Origin: Forficula auricularia
Lineage: Eukaryota > Arthropoda > Insecta > Dermaptera > Forficulidae
Reading direction: 5' to 3'
NCBI GenBank assembly: GCA_024734495.1
Contig: JALMQS010000187.1
Location: 4,944,304 to 5,008,303 of the forward strand
DNA: 64,000 nt
The notes beneath the pieces were generated by a model. It was not told where the DNA came from. It searched no databases and saw only the letters and a list, made by a program, of their open reading frames with translations. Numbering within the stretch: the stretch's first letter is position 1; every line of letters starts with the position of its first letter. The position numbers and the translations under genes are program-made. Of the stretch, positions 43,582 to 54,632 are shown piece by piece.

Positions 43582-44084
43582 CTGTGCAAAAAAATCGAGC
43601 CAACAATAAAAACTTTATTAAATAGCAAATTATTTTTAAAATTTTTACAGAAAACAATAAAATTTGTTCAATTAACTCTTAAACTAACATATTCAATCAA
43701 TTGTTGAAAATTTTTAAATTTTATAGAGTAAAAATTATATTAAAAGATACAATTACAAAATATCTCAAATAACTTTCTCAATATCCCTTTAATTTAAATA
43801 AAAGTTTTAATAAAAGATCAAATTTCATTTGAAATATCAATAAAATGAATCATTTTGAATTAAGCATCATTGATAGAAAGATAAAATATACAAAATGGAT
43901 ATTTCTGAAGTTCAAACAGTTCAAATTGTGTATGATAATCAATGCACTAAGTCAACGACAAGTGACAATTACACTTGCAATAAGCAATAATTTCAATAAC
44001 GTATGGTTACTTATAAAAAATTTTAAAATAATTTACCATTTAATAAAGTTTCTATTGGTGGCTCAATTTTTTTGCACTTCAGTG
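43582..44084 (+). mobile_element. Tc1-like miniature element keeping the transposase N-terminus
   Basis: Long TIRs of about 55 bp: GTGCAAAAAAATCGAGCCAA at the left and GGCTCAATTTTTTTGCACTT at the right, with TA flanks. An ATG at 43895 starts MDISEVQTVQIV, matching the DNA-binding N-terminus kept best at 61723, but frameshifted soon after. The catalytic domain is absent and the N-terminal region runs directly into the right TIR. Confidence 0.85.
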
Positions 44085-45696
44085 TATAAAGAGTAACTAA
44101 AGTAAACGATCCCAGTGAAATAGAATAATTATCGTAAGTAATATAATAAAATCAGAAAAGTTTGATTAACTTTTACCATATAAAGTGTAATAGAAATTTC
44201 GCAAACTATTTGTTAAATAGTGATTTCCATCCCCCGCGGTCTAATCAAGTTCTTCTCGTAATGTATGGTTTTGTTTACTTGAGACGACGACCAACTGGAA
44301 TGAGCTGAGCAGGAGGCAGCCCATTAACTTTTCTAAACTTGAAGTTTGAACATTTTGTTCTCTAATTCTTGCTCGCTGTTGGTCAAATAGCATTATTCAC
44401 TGTCGTACATAAACTACCGTTTCAAGTTGCAAGTTCCTCGAACCGCTAATGGATCTTTTTCAAGTGCTTAACCAGGGTTAGCGAAAAACAAATGTATCCG
44501 TTTTGCCGAATGAATTAGACAACAAAAACGAGCCAGTCAAGCCATTAAATTTCAAAAGAACAATGCCAGGGAGACCACAACTATTAGCTATTATATTATA
44601 TACGAGCTTTTCATGCGTGCCTCCGGGCTGGTGTCCTGGCGGGCGGCGTCTCGGTCCAAAAATTTTATTCCTCTTAAAAAACCACACTCCAAATGTATAC
44701 CTGTAAACTCCCGAAAATACATAGTCTCTTAAAAGTTTCACCTCATTTTCGTCCTGACACAGCTACAGAAATGAGGCTCTAGATATGAATCTGGTAGTAT
44801 TTTTTTTCTATAATCTACAGCATTGTGATATTTTTTGTGTGGAAATATGTAGATTTATTTAAATAAGTGGGATCGTGTGAGGAGGAGAATTATATTATAT
44901 CATTTTTTTTAAATTTGGGATCGATAATCGATATAAGGCTCCAAATATTTAAAAGAGATCAATCAGGTGTTGTTTGTATGACAGGCTGCTCCCTCCAGTA
45001 TTGCCATGAGAAACTCATATGGGCATGCGTGTCTTAAGTCGTTCAATTTTGTAAAAATCAAAAAATAAGAATAACAAAATTTAGATTTTTAATAAATTAT
45101 AAAAAAGTGGCAAATTTTTAAAAAATAAACAAATAATATATAAAATATAAATCAAATAAGATGTGATTAATTTCTTTTCTGTGCGCAAAGAAAAGCGAAT
45201 TGAATATTTAATTTTTGAGTGGGGAGGAGGGGGGGGAATAATTATCAATAAATTTAATGTTTCTTAATTTAAAATCAATTGGAGTCTTTCATTCCAAAAT
45301 TCGAGTTTCAATTAAAATTATATTTCAAATTTGCCGCAAAGACGGCATCAGCGCTCCCTGACGGCAGCATTACGTCAGCGTTGCGGCAAATTAATATAGA
45401 TAAATATATATAGTATTATACATATTCAAAAAATAATACCATTCTTATTTACTTAGTAGTGCAAATAATTTTAAAGTTTAATTAAATAAAATGTATTATA
45501 AAACTTGGTACGGTCTGCATTTGAAGTATTGACCTGATTCTAAAATTATTACATTCTTTTATTTTACCAGATGGAGAATAGTAAATTTTTCTTAATCGTA
45601 GATAAATTTTGTAAATTTTAGGGTTTAGGTATTTAGTCACACAAATTAAACAAATAGAGTAATTTCAGTTAATTAACACTATTTATTTCATAGATC
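44085..45696. other. No gene; two short unrecognised frames
   Basis: Overlapping frames at 44478-44741 (-) and 44503-44706 (+) lie in a less AT-rich unique patch and have no known motif. Poly-G near 45230. GCCGCAAAGACGGCATCAGCG near 45335 is an isolated GC-rich string. Confidence 0.3.
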
Positions 45697-45743
45697 TACT
45701 AAACAGTTTCGGTCACCACTGATAGACCATCTTCAGTAGTAAA
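45697..45743 (-). ncRNA. Hammerhead ribozyme, solo, core intact
   Basis: The minus strand reads TACTA, CTGAAGA, extra T, stem II GGTC...GACC (4 perfect bp, 10-base loop), GAAA, C-T-G, U, U, TAGTA. Stem I is TACTA/TAGTA (5 bp). Stem III is AC/GU around a single T. No partner arm nearby. Confidence 0.75.
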
Positions 45744-45939
45744 TTTCGTTCAAGATTTGGAATTTGTCAATCTGTACATATAACTCATTTTTAATTTAAC
45801 ATGGATATTTCAATAAATTAAAAAAAAAAAAATTATAAACACTTGTCTTAGGTTTAAGAATATGATTTTCATCGTTCTAAATTTCTTTTTTTAGAAATAT
45901 TTAAAAAATAGCTGAAACTCTTTCAAAAAATAAAAATAA

Positions 45940-46210
45940 AATATAAAGCATAATCACGGCGTTTTGGTCTTTAAGAAAGTCTTATATAGTGAACATCGCA
46001 AAAATTATATCTTATGACATATTAATAATTTTGTCAAGATATTTGTAAGTATGTTAGTTAGTTACTAAATTTTGTATAGTATGCTCTCTAGCTCTAGCTC
46101 AAAAATCAATAATGGTATCAAAAAGAAAGTTCAACGTTTAGTTTTGGGGTTCCGTTTAAAAAGTAAAATTGGACACTATTCTGCTTTCCGTTTTCCATAA
46201 ACGTTTAACG
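45940..46210 (-). repeat. Relic of the TTTACCATACA element body
   Basis: GTGAACATCGCAAAAATTAT and TTTGTCAAGATATTTGTAAG with AGCTCAAAAATC resemble the 58.6-58.8 and 62.1-62.3 kb copies. No tips. Confidence 0.4.
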
Positions 46211-46224
46211 TGCATTCGACCGTG

Positions 46225-46550
46225 AATCACCCTGTATATATAGAATCGGTTTCTCGAAAACGGCTCTAACCATTTGGATTAAATTCACGGGTTAGGGGGT
46301 TTTTGTGTTGACAATTCGATCTTTCACGGTCTCATCTCCGGCTAAGTTGTTTTTGATGGGTTTTTTTGTTAATTGAAATAATTATTCACAGGTGGTCGTT
46401 TGAATAAAAATTTATGATTAGATTTTCTTTTAATAAAATTAATTGATATTTTAATTTTAAATTCCACTAATAGATCATTAAAAATATTATCATATATTAT
46501 AATTTGACAATTTAATTAATTAAAGGTATTTTTATAAAATAGAAGATTGG
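46225..46550 (+). mobile_element. Helitron-like 5' fragment
   Basis: ATAGAATCGGTTTCTCGAAA, CGGCTCTAACCATTTGGATT, GTCTCATCTCCGGCTAAGTT as in the copies at 38911 and 50080; truncated. Confidence 0.5.
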
Positions 46551-47410
46551 CAGAGTATGGTAAAATTAAGTGGATAGACTCATCACCTAATTTTTCGCCA
46601 TTTTTTAGTAATTTCTAATAACCTGGGAAAAAAATCAATAATTTTTTCATGATTACAATTTTATTATGTATGATGATAAAAGTAAAAGATTTTATAAGCT
46701 ATATCTATTTGTTTTGTAAAAGATTTTCACTCTTTCCTAAAAAATGTATTACCATAAATATTATTATTATTATTATATAGGTAAACGAATATATATATAT
46801 ATATATATATTGTAAATATGAATATACTTTTCAAAGTTGAAACATAATTTTAGATTGGGGTATAATAAAATTTTTTACTATAGATAAAAATAATATAATA
46901 ATATAAAATGAAAACTTTCCTCGTTTATTTCCGACAATTTTTTCGCAATAAAATATATTATTCTTTTTGAAATTAATTAAATGGTTCTAATTTTAAGAGG
47001 GAAACGTTTTGTTTTATGACTCATAAAAATAATATATTTAATGGAGTTGCCTACCTATGAATGGTATACCACACATTCCCAACCCATCTGCGATCAACCA
47101 CCCTCCCGGGGTCATTTTACTTGCCATCATCGAATTTCTATAGAAATGAAAAGGGTTTTAAATAAAACTACGATTGGAAATAAAACCGAGAGTTTTTCAG
47201 TAGTAATAAAATGTTTCTACTTTCTTTGGAGTTTTTTTTATTATATAAAAATTCCAAAGTGCTTATGTGACTATTTATTGGCCGGATTCCATTTGTACTT
47301 GTACTGAAAATACTTACTTTTACTTACCAATTTTCAAAAATCAACTTTATTAAATATTTAAAAGGATCGTAGGGAGTTGATTCAAACGCAAAGCTTTTTA
47401 ATTAAATGGG
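46551..47410. other. No gene recognised
   Basis: An 88-codon frame at 47041-47307 (+) has no motif. (AT)n near 46790. Confidence 0.3.
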
Positions 47411-47446
47411 CCAAACGTTTCGTCACTGATTAGAGACTTCCTCAGT
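47411..47446 (-). ncRNA. Hammerhead ribozyme, core intact, stem I replaced
   Basis: The minus strand reads CTGAGGA, extra A, stem II GTC-T-C...G-T-GAC, GAAA, CGTT. The 5' strand of stem I is a poly-A run that cannot pair with TGGCCC, so it could not fold fully. Confidence 0.6.
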
Positions 47447-47880
47447 TTTTTTTTTGTGAAACCCACTTCGCAATTTTACTCAATTTTTTATTAGTATATA
47501 AAAATGTTTCACCTAGAACCAACACCTATCTCCTTAAAAGTTACTTCCTCAGTGGCTGAAATAGTGAAAACAAGACCTTTTATTAATTATTTCATGTTTT
47601 TTATATGATGAAAAATTTTATTCAATTTTGATTTTTATATAATTATTACTACTTTATTCCAGTACTTTTTAGATATGTTGAAAATTACTTAACCAATTTT
47701 CACGACATTTAATATTCTAATTAAGTATCTTAATGACCATAAAAAAGTTTTATAAAGTTTTTAAAATTTTCAAAATTATTGGGCGATCTCTAAAAAACTT
47801 TATATCGCGCTCTAAAATTTGAAAAGGGTTCTTAAAATATGAAATACTATAATAAATATAAACATATATAATTTATTTAT
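47447..47880. other. No gene; R-related scrap
   Basis: GTTTCACCTAGAACCAACAC near 47508 matches the R sequence of the PLE flank. Otherwise AT-rich. Confidence 0.35.
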
Positions 47881-47935
47881 TTGTTTGAGACTAGTTTCGA
47901 AGGGTTGACCATCATCATCAGTTTTTTTCATTAGT
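47881..47935 (-). ncRNA. Hammerhead ribozyme, core intact, stem I weak
   Basis: The minus strand reads CTGATGA, extra T, a stem II with GGT/ACC and GA/TC pairs, GAAA, CTAG, TC, TCAAACAAATAAA. Stem III is the palindrome ACUAGU, and the cleavage triplet is GUC. The tail equals that of 13671 and the satellite. Confidence 0.7.
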
Positions 47936-49154
47936 AATATTGTAAAATCAGTTATTTCTCATGTGGTCTATTATATACCATTAGATAATATAGAAAAAAT
48001 CGTTTTGTTGTCAAAAACTGGACCGGCAAAATTTTTTTGAAAGTATAAATTACTCAAATAAATTATTTAAGAAATATTTAAATTTTTAAACGTATACAGA
48101 AAAATATTTTTTTAAATAATTTATTTGAGTAATTTATACTTTCAAAAAAAATTTGACGGTACAGTTTTTGGCATTCTGCGGTCCGTCAATCTAGACGATC
48201 TATTTTCTAGATACGTCGACAAGGAAAATCGTAATAAAACAACCAACATTATTTCCTCAATGTAATTTGAGTTCAGTTAATTAAAATTAAATTTATATTT
48301 TCGTTTACAAACCCCCCCCCCCTCCCCGACAAAAAATTATTAAATTTCTATAATTTCCATATTCTGTATTAGTTATACCATGGAACAAGTATTTATGGAA
48401 AACAATTGGATCTCGTTTAGCCAGGTGGAAACTTTGTGAATATATATGTATATGTAGAGAAGGGTTCATTTCGAAGATTATGAATTCATCTATTTGAATC
48501 GATGTATTATTATAAGCCCAGGATAGAATGAACAAGCAGCTTAAAGTAGTTTAAAGTTGATTATATTATCATAATAGAACGTCGAGCATTTCATGTAAAT
48601 GACTTCTTTGTGAATTAATGCCTGTTTATTATTTTGCTAGCGAAAAGGAAATTTAACCAATTGCAAGGTAATTTCGCCATTAGTAACAAGAATAAATAAT
48701 TAATTCAATAAAATTGCATTGAATCTGCTCTTTAGTGTATTGGAAATTCAATTCGCTTTCGAGTGTACTATATATATACCTACTCTCATCTGAAATGTGT
48801 AGATTATTTATTGGACATTCTTCCAAGAAACGACATGAAAGGACATGAACTAGAATTTGAAGTATCAATGTGTGATATATATTTTGAGATTGTTTGAAAA
48901 CTATTTACAATAGTATTAATTAAATAAATTTTCCCTTTAGAATTGATCAGTTTTTTGTCTTTGACGAATGCGCATTCGACATAACAAAAGACAAACATAA
49001 ATTTCAATTGACTTTCAAGTATCATCCTTTGTCAAGTATTTTTATACTTCAAAGTGGTTAAGAGTAAAAATCTTTATTTCAAAATTAATAAAAATATATT
49101 TTAACTGTGTCAGATCAACCTATAGGTATATATTATTTTTCAAACTGCCATATA
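47936..49154. other. No gene; short inverted repeat near 48.0-48.15 kb
   Basis: GTATAAATTACTCAAATAAA (about 48041) and its reverse complement near 48115-48140 form a small palindrome. Frames at 48305-49025 (-) are short and unrecognised. Confidence 0.35.
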
Positions 49155-49648
49155 CACTGAAGTGCAAAAAAATTGAGCCACCAATAAATACTTTATTAAA
49201 TAGTAAATTATTTTATAAGTAACCATACGTTATTGAAATTATTGCTTATTGCAAGTGTACTTGGCACTTGTCGTTAACTTAGCCCTTGATTAATTAGGCA
49301 CAGACAATTTGAACTGCTTGAACTTCAGAAATATCCATTTTCTATCAATAATGCTTAATTCTAAATTATTCATTTTATTGATATTTCAAATGGAATTTGA
49401 TCTTTTATTAAAACTTTATTTAAATGTAAAGTGATATTGAGAAAGTATGATAATTTGTAATTGTATCTTTTAATTTAATTTTACTTATTTTCGTTTTATA
49501 AAATTCAAAAATTATCAATAATATTTATTGACTATGTTAAGTTTAATAGTTAATAGAACAAATTATATGGTTATTTGTAAAGATTTTAAAAATAATTTCT
49601 TATTTATTGAAGTTTTTATTGGTGGCTCGATTATTTTGCTTCGCAGTA
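49155..49648 (-). mobile_element. Tc1-like miniature element, reverse orientation
   Basis: Left tip CACTGAAGTGCAAAAAAATT after TA; right tip GGCTCGATTATTTTGCTTCG near CAGTA-TA. The minus strand keeps the N-terminal coding scrap (CAAGGGCTAAGTTAACGACA). Best-preserved left TIR of the family. Confidence 0.85.
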
Positions 49649-50414
49649 TAGTTTCTTTATTCTTGTTCATTAAGAATTTTATAATTAATATGGGTACCAT
49701 GTGGCGGGTGGCTACTTTTCAAGCAGGGGATGCTGTCAATAAATGCTCTTAAATTTTTTTAATTTTTTATTTTTTCGTTTTTTGCAAATTTCATCCAAAT
49801 AATAACATAACTTCATAACTTTTATGGTATATCCATAAATCAAACAAAATGTTACTAATATAAAAATCAACATTTCTCTTATCAAAATTTTATTGTTTTT
49901 ATGAAAAAAATAGAACGTTTTACAGATCTTTATGTTTCAAGGTATACTTAGTCCAAAGTTACCAACTTTCACGGTCATTATGATGTAATAAATTGATTTT
50001 TTCCCCTTAATTTTTGGTATATCAAGAAAACGGTTAAAAAGCCTAAAATCTATCAGTTTTATTTATCTTATCTTATCGGTTCTCGAAAACGGCTCCAACG
50101 ATTTGGATGAAATTCACCAGTTATGGTGTTTTTGAATTGACAATTTTATCTGTCACGGTCTCATCTTCGGCTTAGTTGTTTTTGATGAGTTTTTTATTAA
50201 TTGAAATAATTATTCACAGGTGTTTGTTTGAATAAAAATGTATATTTACATTTCTTTGAATTTTCTTTTAATAAATTGAATTGTTTTTTTTTATTTTAAA
50301 TTCCACTAATAGATCATTACAAATATTATTATATATTAGAATTTGCCAATTTAATTAATTAAAGGTATTTTTCTATAAAATATTTTATTAAAATATCATT
50401 TTCATTCTCTTAAA

Positions 50415-50457
50415 AAATCCGACAATTCGAAGGATTGTACCTCCTTCTTCAGGATTT
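50415..50457 (-). ncRNA. Decayed hammerhead ribozyme
   Basis: The minus strand reads AAATC, CTGAAGA, A, GGAGG-TACAA-TCCTTC, GAAT, TGTC, GGATTT; A15.1 lost, as at 35991. Confidence 0.6.
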
Positions 50458-50542
50458 AAAAGGGTCAACGAAAAACCTCAGTGTATATTTATATTATTTT
50501 TAATTGCAATTACATTGATAAACTTTGTGGCCAGTGATTAAT

Positions 50543-50576
50543 CTTGATGATGGCCATAGCGGGTCAAAACGTTGGT
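50543..50576 (+). ncRNA. Decayed hammerhead ribozyme (partner)
   Basis: CTTGATGA, T, GGCC-ATAGCG-GGTC, AAAACGTTGG. C3 is T and G12 is A. Stem II still pairs. Confidence 0.55.
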
Positions 50577-50735
50577 AAAAATATAAATTAAGTTTTATTT
50601 CAATTTTATTTTATTTTGGCTGCGATTAAAAACCATCCTTTTTACCTGAATTTAAAATTAAAAATAATATTAATATATCGCTTTTAATTGAATCAAAAAA
50701 TTACCGAACACTCGCTCGGTGTTCCAGATACTATG

Positions 50736-51562
50736 GTTTTATTTAACTACAATATATATATATATATATCAGTCTGTCTGTATGGATAGAATCATGTATC
50801 AATTTTGACCCCTTTGTATCTTGAATTTACCTTGCCATACATGTTTACAATGTCAATACAAGATTTCACCAATTTCTGGAATTAATAATAGAATGCCCTT
50901 TGATATGGTTACTGCGAATTCCAAATACTAATTGATCATTCAAGAGAGAAGTCAGAGTAATTTTATTGCGAAACTCAAAAAGAGTAAAGGGAAATAGATT
51001 TCAGAAATAAGTTATCTAGAAGTTGTTCGATAGGGTTTCCTTTTTTTCAGCAGCGATAATTCAAATCTATTAGAATCTTTCTTATTTGTATTTCAAAAGA
51101 TTGAATGTATCAAGCAGTAGACATAAACTAAACACGTTTCTTTTAATTAAAGTGTTTTATAAAAGTTTATGCCTATAGGCAAAAATAAATTAAATTGAAG
51201 TAAAAGTGTTAGTTTTTTCAAGACTGAGTATCCTCTCTGTAATTTTAATTTCCCAGAATTGTTCATTAATTTAACATTATATTTTTTTATAACACACGGT
51301 ATGAAAATACGCTAATTGTTTTGAAATTTTAGGGATGCGTCGCATCCACAGCATCCATGGACCGCACGCTACTGACGAGTACCTACCTATATTTTTTTTC
51401 TAATAATCTGATTCACCTATATACATATAATATCCCTTCTCTAAAAGTACCACATCCAATTTCTTAAATTATTTCGGGAAAATACTCCCATCTAGGTCTC
51501 CCCCCCCTTTTTTTTTACATTTCCAAAATATCCCTTACTATTTAACGGCCTATTATCTAAGG
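50736..51562. other. No gene recognised
   Basis: (TA)n near 50750; otherwise AT-rich with no family seen. Confidence 0.35.
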
Positions 51563-51807
51563 CAGTGTTTCTCAAACTTTTTCGAATGCGGAACCCTTTT
51601 CCGTTTGGAGGGTAAGCGTGGAACCCGTCAATCTTGTGATTCGACTTAAAGCGTTGTTATGGGAATGGGATTCCCATAACTAATCCAAAATTGCACCTTC
51701 CTTTTGAACTCTAGAATTTTTTCACCTGCAGTGAATATTTTTGCGGAACCCTTGGCGAGTTTTCATGGAACCCCAGGGTTCCGCGGAACACACTTTGAGA
51801 AACACTG
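51563..51807. mobile_element. hAT miniature element with 8-bp TSD
   Basis: Tips CAGTGTTTCTCAAACTTTTT and CACTTTGAGAAACACTG; internal GGAACCC and GGGTTCC pairs. Flanked by ATCTAAGG (51555-51562) and ATCTAAGA (51808-51815). Typical Charlie-like hAT miniature. Confidence 0.88.
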
Positions 51808-52189
51808 ATCTAAGATCTTCTCTTTCTCACATTGTCTTAATCAAGAACTTCTTCAAGTGGAATTCTGTTCACCTATTTAACTAATCTTTTACACATTCTT
51901 CCGTAGCACCACATTTCAAAGACCTCCATCTCTTTCTCTGCCTCTCCAATCGTTCAGGTTTCATAACCAAACTTGTAAATAATATAAATAATTTCATGAT
52001 TTGGATGAGGCAGTCCAGATTCAAATCCAGAGAAAATTATATCCAACAAGATGTCATTTTCCCCCTCCTTCTTCAAGGTCAGAAACCATTAAATTAGATT
52101 TAGTCATTATTATTATCAAGATTATTTCAATAATATTACTAAAAATATATACATTTATACATTTTTTCCAACCATAAATAAATTGAATT
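51808..52189. other. No gene recognised
   Basis: Low-information AT-rich sequence with a pyrimidine-rich patch near 51900-51950. Confidence 0.35.
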
Positions 52190-52363
52190 AAATTGAAAGT
52201 AATCAGTAGAGATTGTGGTGTTGGTGCAAGGTGAAACATCTTTAATAAAGATAAGAGTAAATAAATATTTTATTTAATATGGATTTACTATGAGTTAAGG
52301 ATACTGGGTCACTTATTTCACATTAAAATTAAAAAATTAAAAGATATAAAAAATTTTTTTCTT

Positions 52364-52406
52364 TTTCAATATATATATTTCGGGCTATCAACCCATCTTC
52401 AGGAAA
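52364..52406 (-). ncRNA. Hammerhead ribozyme linked to the PLE coding region
   Basis: The minus strand reads TTTC, CTGAAGA, extra T, stem II GGGTT-GAT-AGCCC (5 pairs, one G-U), GAAA, TATATATAT, T, GAAA. Stem I is TTTC/GAAA (4 bp). Stem III is an AU palindrome. It lies about 170 bp downstream of the PLE stop codon. Confidence 0.82.
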
Positions 52407-52577
52407 TACAGAAAGTAACTAATTCAACTTATTGAATAACAGTTATATATGTGTTTATTGAACAGAGGGACAGAATTTATAAAATTATTTTAAAAGGACG
52501 CTTTCTCTTAAGCTATTGTTAAGAAAGAATATCAGGTTGACCTTTGTTTACATAGGATTGTTTAGGTGAAAGGAAAG

Positions 52578-53210
52578 TTAGTAAGTTCGTTGACTTGTGT
52601 CTCTGGGTTGGGAATGATTTTTCCGTTTGGATATTAAAAGATCAATTATTATATTTTGTTTTACATCTAGTTGATTGTTGATAATATTTTCATCGTTCGA
52701 CAAGGCATATTTTATTTCCGTGGATTCAAGAAGATCCAATCTTAATCCTTTTCTTTCGAAATGAATAGGGAAGGGGTTAGAAGGTGAAGGTAAATGGTCT
52801 AAAGAATATAGATGATTAGCAAATGCGGAAGTGGAATCTGGATTTATGGGCTGGTTTCTTATTAATTGTCTGTGGGAAGCTAAATGTTCTTTATGCCGTT
52901 TTTTAAAAGATCGTCCAGTTTGTCCAATATAAATTGCCTCGCAATCGTTGCAATTTAATTTGTATACACCAGATCTATTTATTTTATCAATTTTGTCAAG
53001 TTTATTATTTATTAATTGGGAGGATAAATTATTTATATTATAAAGGGCTGGAGTGATTCCATGCTTCTGGAGAATATTTGCTATTGGATAGGTTATATGT
53101 TTAGAAATAAATTGAAAGTTTCTTTTTGCCGAGAGTGCCAGAATTTTTATGAATTGAAGGAAACAATAAAAGAGTGTCCTCCTGCTTATAGAGGCACAAT
53201 TCCTCAGTGG
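52578..53210 (-). CDS. Penelope-like element GIY-YIG endonuclease region (partial ORF)
   Basis: An open frame of 210 codons runs from just after an in-frame TAG (53211-53213) to TAA at 52578-52580. The upstream half (KHITYPIANILQKHGITPAL, then SSQLINNKLDKI) is the linker between reverse transcriptase and endonuclease. The endonuclease follows: GVYKLNCNDC, with a Cys pair typical of PLEs, then AIYIGQTGRSFKKRHKEH, which holds the YIG motif, the catalytic Arg and the conserved His/Glu, then SAFANHLYSLDH. In the family this domain nicks target DNA so that the reverse transcriptase can prime. The frame after the module is undisrupted, and the C-terminus is complete, but the reverse transcriptase is absent, so this copy cannot move on its own. 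There is no credible start codon; the fragment is a 5' truncation. Identification is firm from motif order and spacing. Confidence 0.88.
   Translation of the reverse strand, partial: PLRNCASISRRTLFYCFLQFIKILALSAKRNFQFISKHITYPIANILQKHGITPALYNINNLSSQLINNKLDKIDKINRSGVYKLNCNDCEAIYIGQTGRSFKKRHKEHLASHRQLIRNQPINPDSTSAFANHLYSLDHLPSPSNPFPIHFERKGLRLDLLESTEIKYALSNDENIINNQLDVKQNIIIDLLISKRKNHSQPRDTSQRTY
53126..53196 (-). repeat. Recurring module at the 5' edge of the PLE fragment
   Basis: AAGCAGGAGGACACTCTTTT then ATAAAAATTCTGGCACTCTC. It recurs at 13549-13612 and 19385-19442 (-) and 18614-18655 (+). Here it translates in frame with the endonuclease linker. Confidence 0.6.
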
Positions 53211-53213
53211 CTA

Positions 53214-53478
53214 GGTCAATCAGACATCATATCAATACAAATTTAATTATAACAAATTAATCAATGCTTTCCATACATAGGTATTATGTTTTAAACAGCA
53301 TCAATTTTATATGTTTATGTTAAAAATAAATACAAACAACTTCTGGTGGCTATTTTCTGAAATTCGGAGAGTGCAGAATACCCACTTTATCACCGGCTGA
53401 TTTTATTTAAGACTATTATTTCTAAGTGACAGTAGAATAAAAAATTTTCTTGTTAATTTTAAATTGTATGCTGTTGTA
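53214..53478. other. No gene recognised
   Basis: Short AT-rich spacer between the PLE fragment and the MITE. Confidence 0.35.
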
Positions 53479-54338
53479 CAGGATGGGGCATAAAGATCTA
53501 TCACATCTTGAAGATGTATAAAAAATGAAAAAAATTTAACTAGAAAAAAACTGAATATATTTTTGAAAAGAACAAAAAATATATATTTTTTTTTTAATGT
53601 GTTTTAAACATTATAGGTATCAGACAAAAAAGGGTCAAAAATGAAAATTCTAGCGCTTTCAAACAAACTCAACCAACTTTTGTATACATATAGTTTGGTC
53701 GAAAGGGAAAGAATTTTCATTTTTGACCCTCCCCCCATTTTGGATTATTAGTTTTTGCATTTCTAGCATTTTGGGGGTCCACAGAATATGTATACAAAAT
53801 TTGGTTAAGTTTTATCGAAAGTGCTAGAATTTTCATTTTTGACCCCCCCCCCCTTTTAGGGTGGTTAATTTTTGCATTTCTGGCCTTTTGTGGGTTCTCA
53901 GAATATGTATACAAAATTTGGTTGAGTTTTATCTAAAGGGCTAGAATTTTCATTTTTGCTTCCCCCCCCCCCATTTTGGGTGGTTAGTTTTTGCATTTCT
54001 AGCCTTTTGGGGTCCACAGAATATGTATACAAAATTTGGTTGAGTTTGGTCGAAAGGGCTAGAATTTTCATTTTTGACCCCCTCCCCCCTTTTTGGGTGG
54101 TTAGTTTTTGCATTTATAGCCTTTTGGGGGTTCACAGAATATGTATACAAAATTTGGTTGAGTTTGGTCCAAAGGGCTAGAATTTCCATTTTTGATCTCC
54201 CGCCCCCCCTTTTTCGTCTGATATAATTTTCAAAACACATTACAAAAAATGTATGTTCTTTTCAAAAATAAATTCAATTTTCCTCTATTTAAATTTTATA
54301 CCTCTTCAAAATGTGTTAGATCTTTATACCCCACTCTG
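53479..54338. mobile_element. Complete MITE with long TIRs and 117-bp internal tandem repeats
   Basis: Tips CAGGATGGGGCATAAAGATC and GATCTTTATACCCCACTCTG, inverted over about 150 bp, flanked by TA (53477-53478 and 54339-54340). The interior is four to five units of 117-118 bp; the landmark TATACAAAATTTGGTT occurs at 53791, 53908, 54026 and 54144. Each unit carries a poly-C tract and TTTTGGGTGGTTAGTTTTTG. No coding. Confidence 0.88.
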
Positions 54339-54632
54339 TATATTTATAATAATATATTCATTGTTCAAAAACGGTTGGTCATTTATACTTTCACTTATTT
54401 AAATTTATATTTAGTATAGGTGGAAGAATTGGACAGGGAATTCACACATGGCCTGAATCCAATAAACCACAATTTTGTCATTGGTCTGTCTTTTAAGTTG
54501 GTTGAAGTCTCGGTGGCTACGATCAGGCACGTAGCCTGAGGGGCCCAGAGGGTCACGTCCCCCTCCCCTTCTCAAAGTTCTAAGAAATGTTATTTTGTAT
54601 GAGAAAGCTTTGTAAATTTCTTATTCTTCTAA

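Larger units (their letters stand above)
50080..50735 (+). mobile_element. Helitron-like element with hammerhead pair, no minisatellite
   Basis: GGTTCTCGAAAACGGCTCCA start region, GTCTCATCTTCGGCTTAGTT, then the decayed hammerhead pair. The 3' tip is CACTCGCTCGGTGTTCCAG followed by ATACTA. It shows the uninterrupted state (CGCTTTTAATTGAATC) of the site where 36217-37519 inserted. Confidence 0.6.
52190..53213 (-). mobile_element. Penelope-like retroelement, 5'-truncated 3' part with hammerhead
   Basis: In minus-strand order: the AGCAGGAGGACACTCTTTTA module, a GIY-YIG coding region, about 170 bp of 3' untranslated sequence, a hammerhead (52364-52406), then the R sequence (52190-52330). The reverse transcriptase domain is missing. 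R and the hammerhead recur without coding sequence elsewhere in the window, as expected if they form the pseudo-LTR. No TSD established. Confidence 0.82.

Noticed and set aside
53061..53246. Plus-strand 61-codon frame
   Set aside because: Antisense shadow of the PLE linker and GIY-YIG region.
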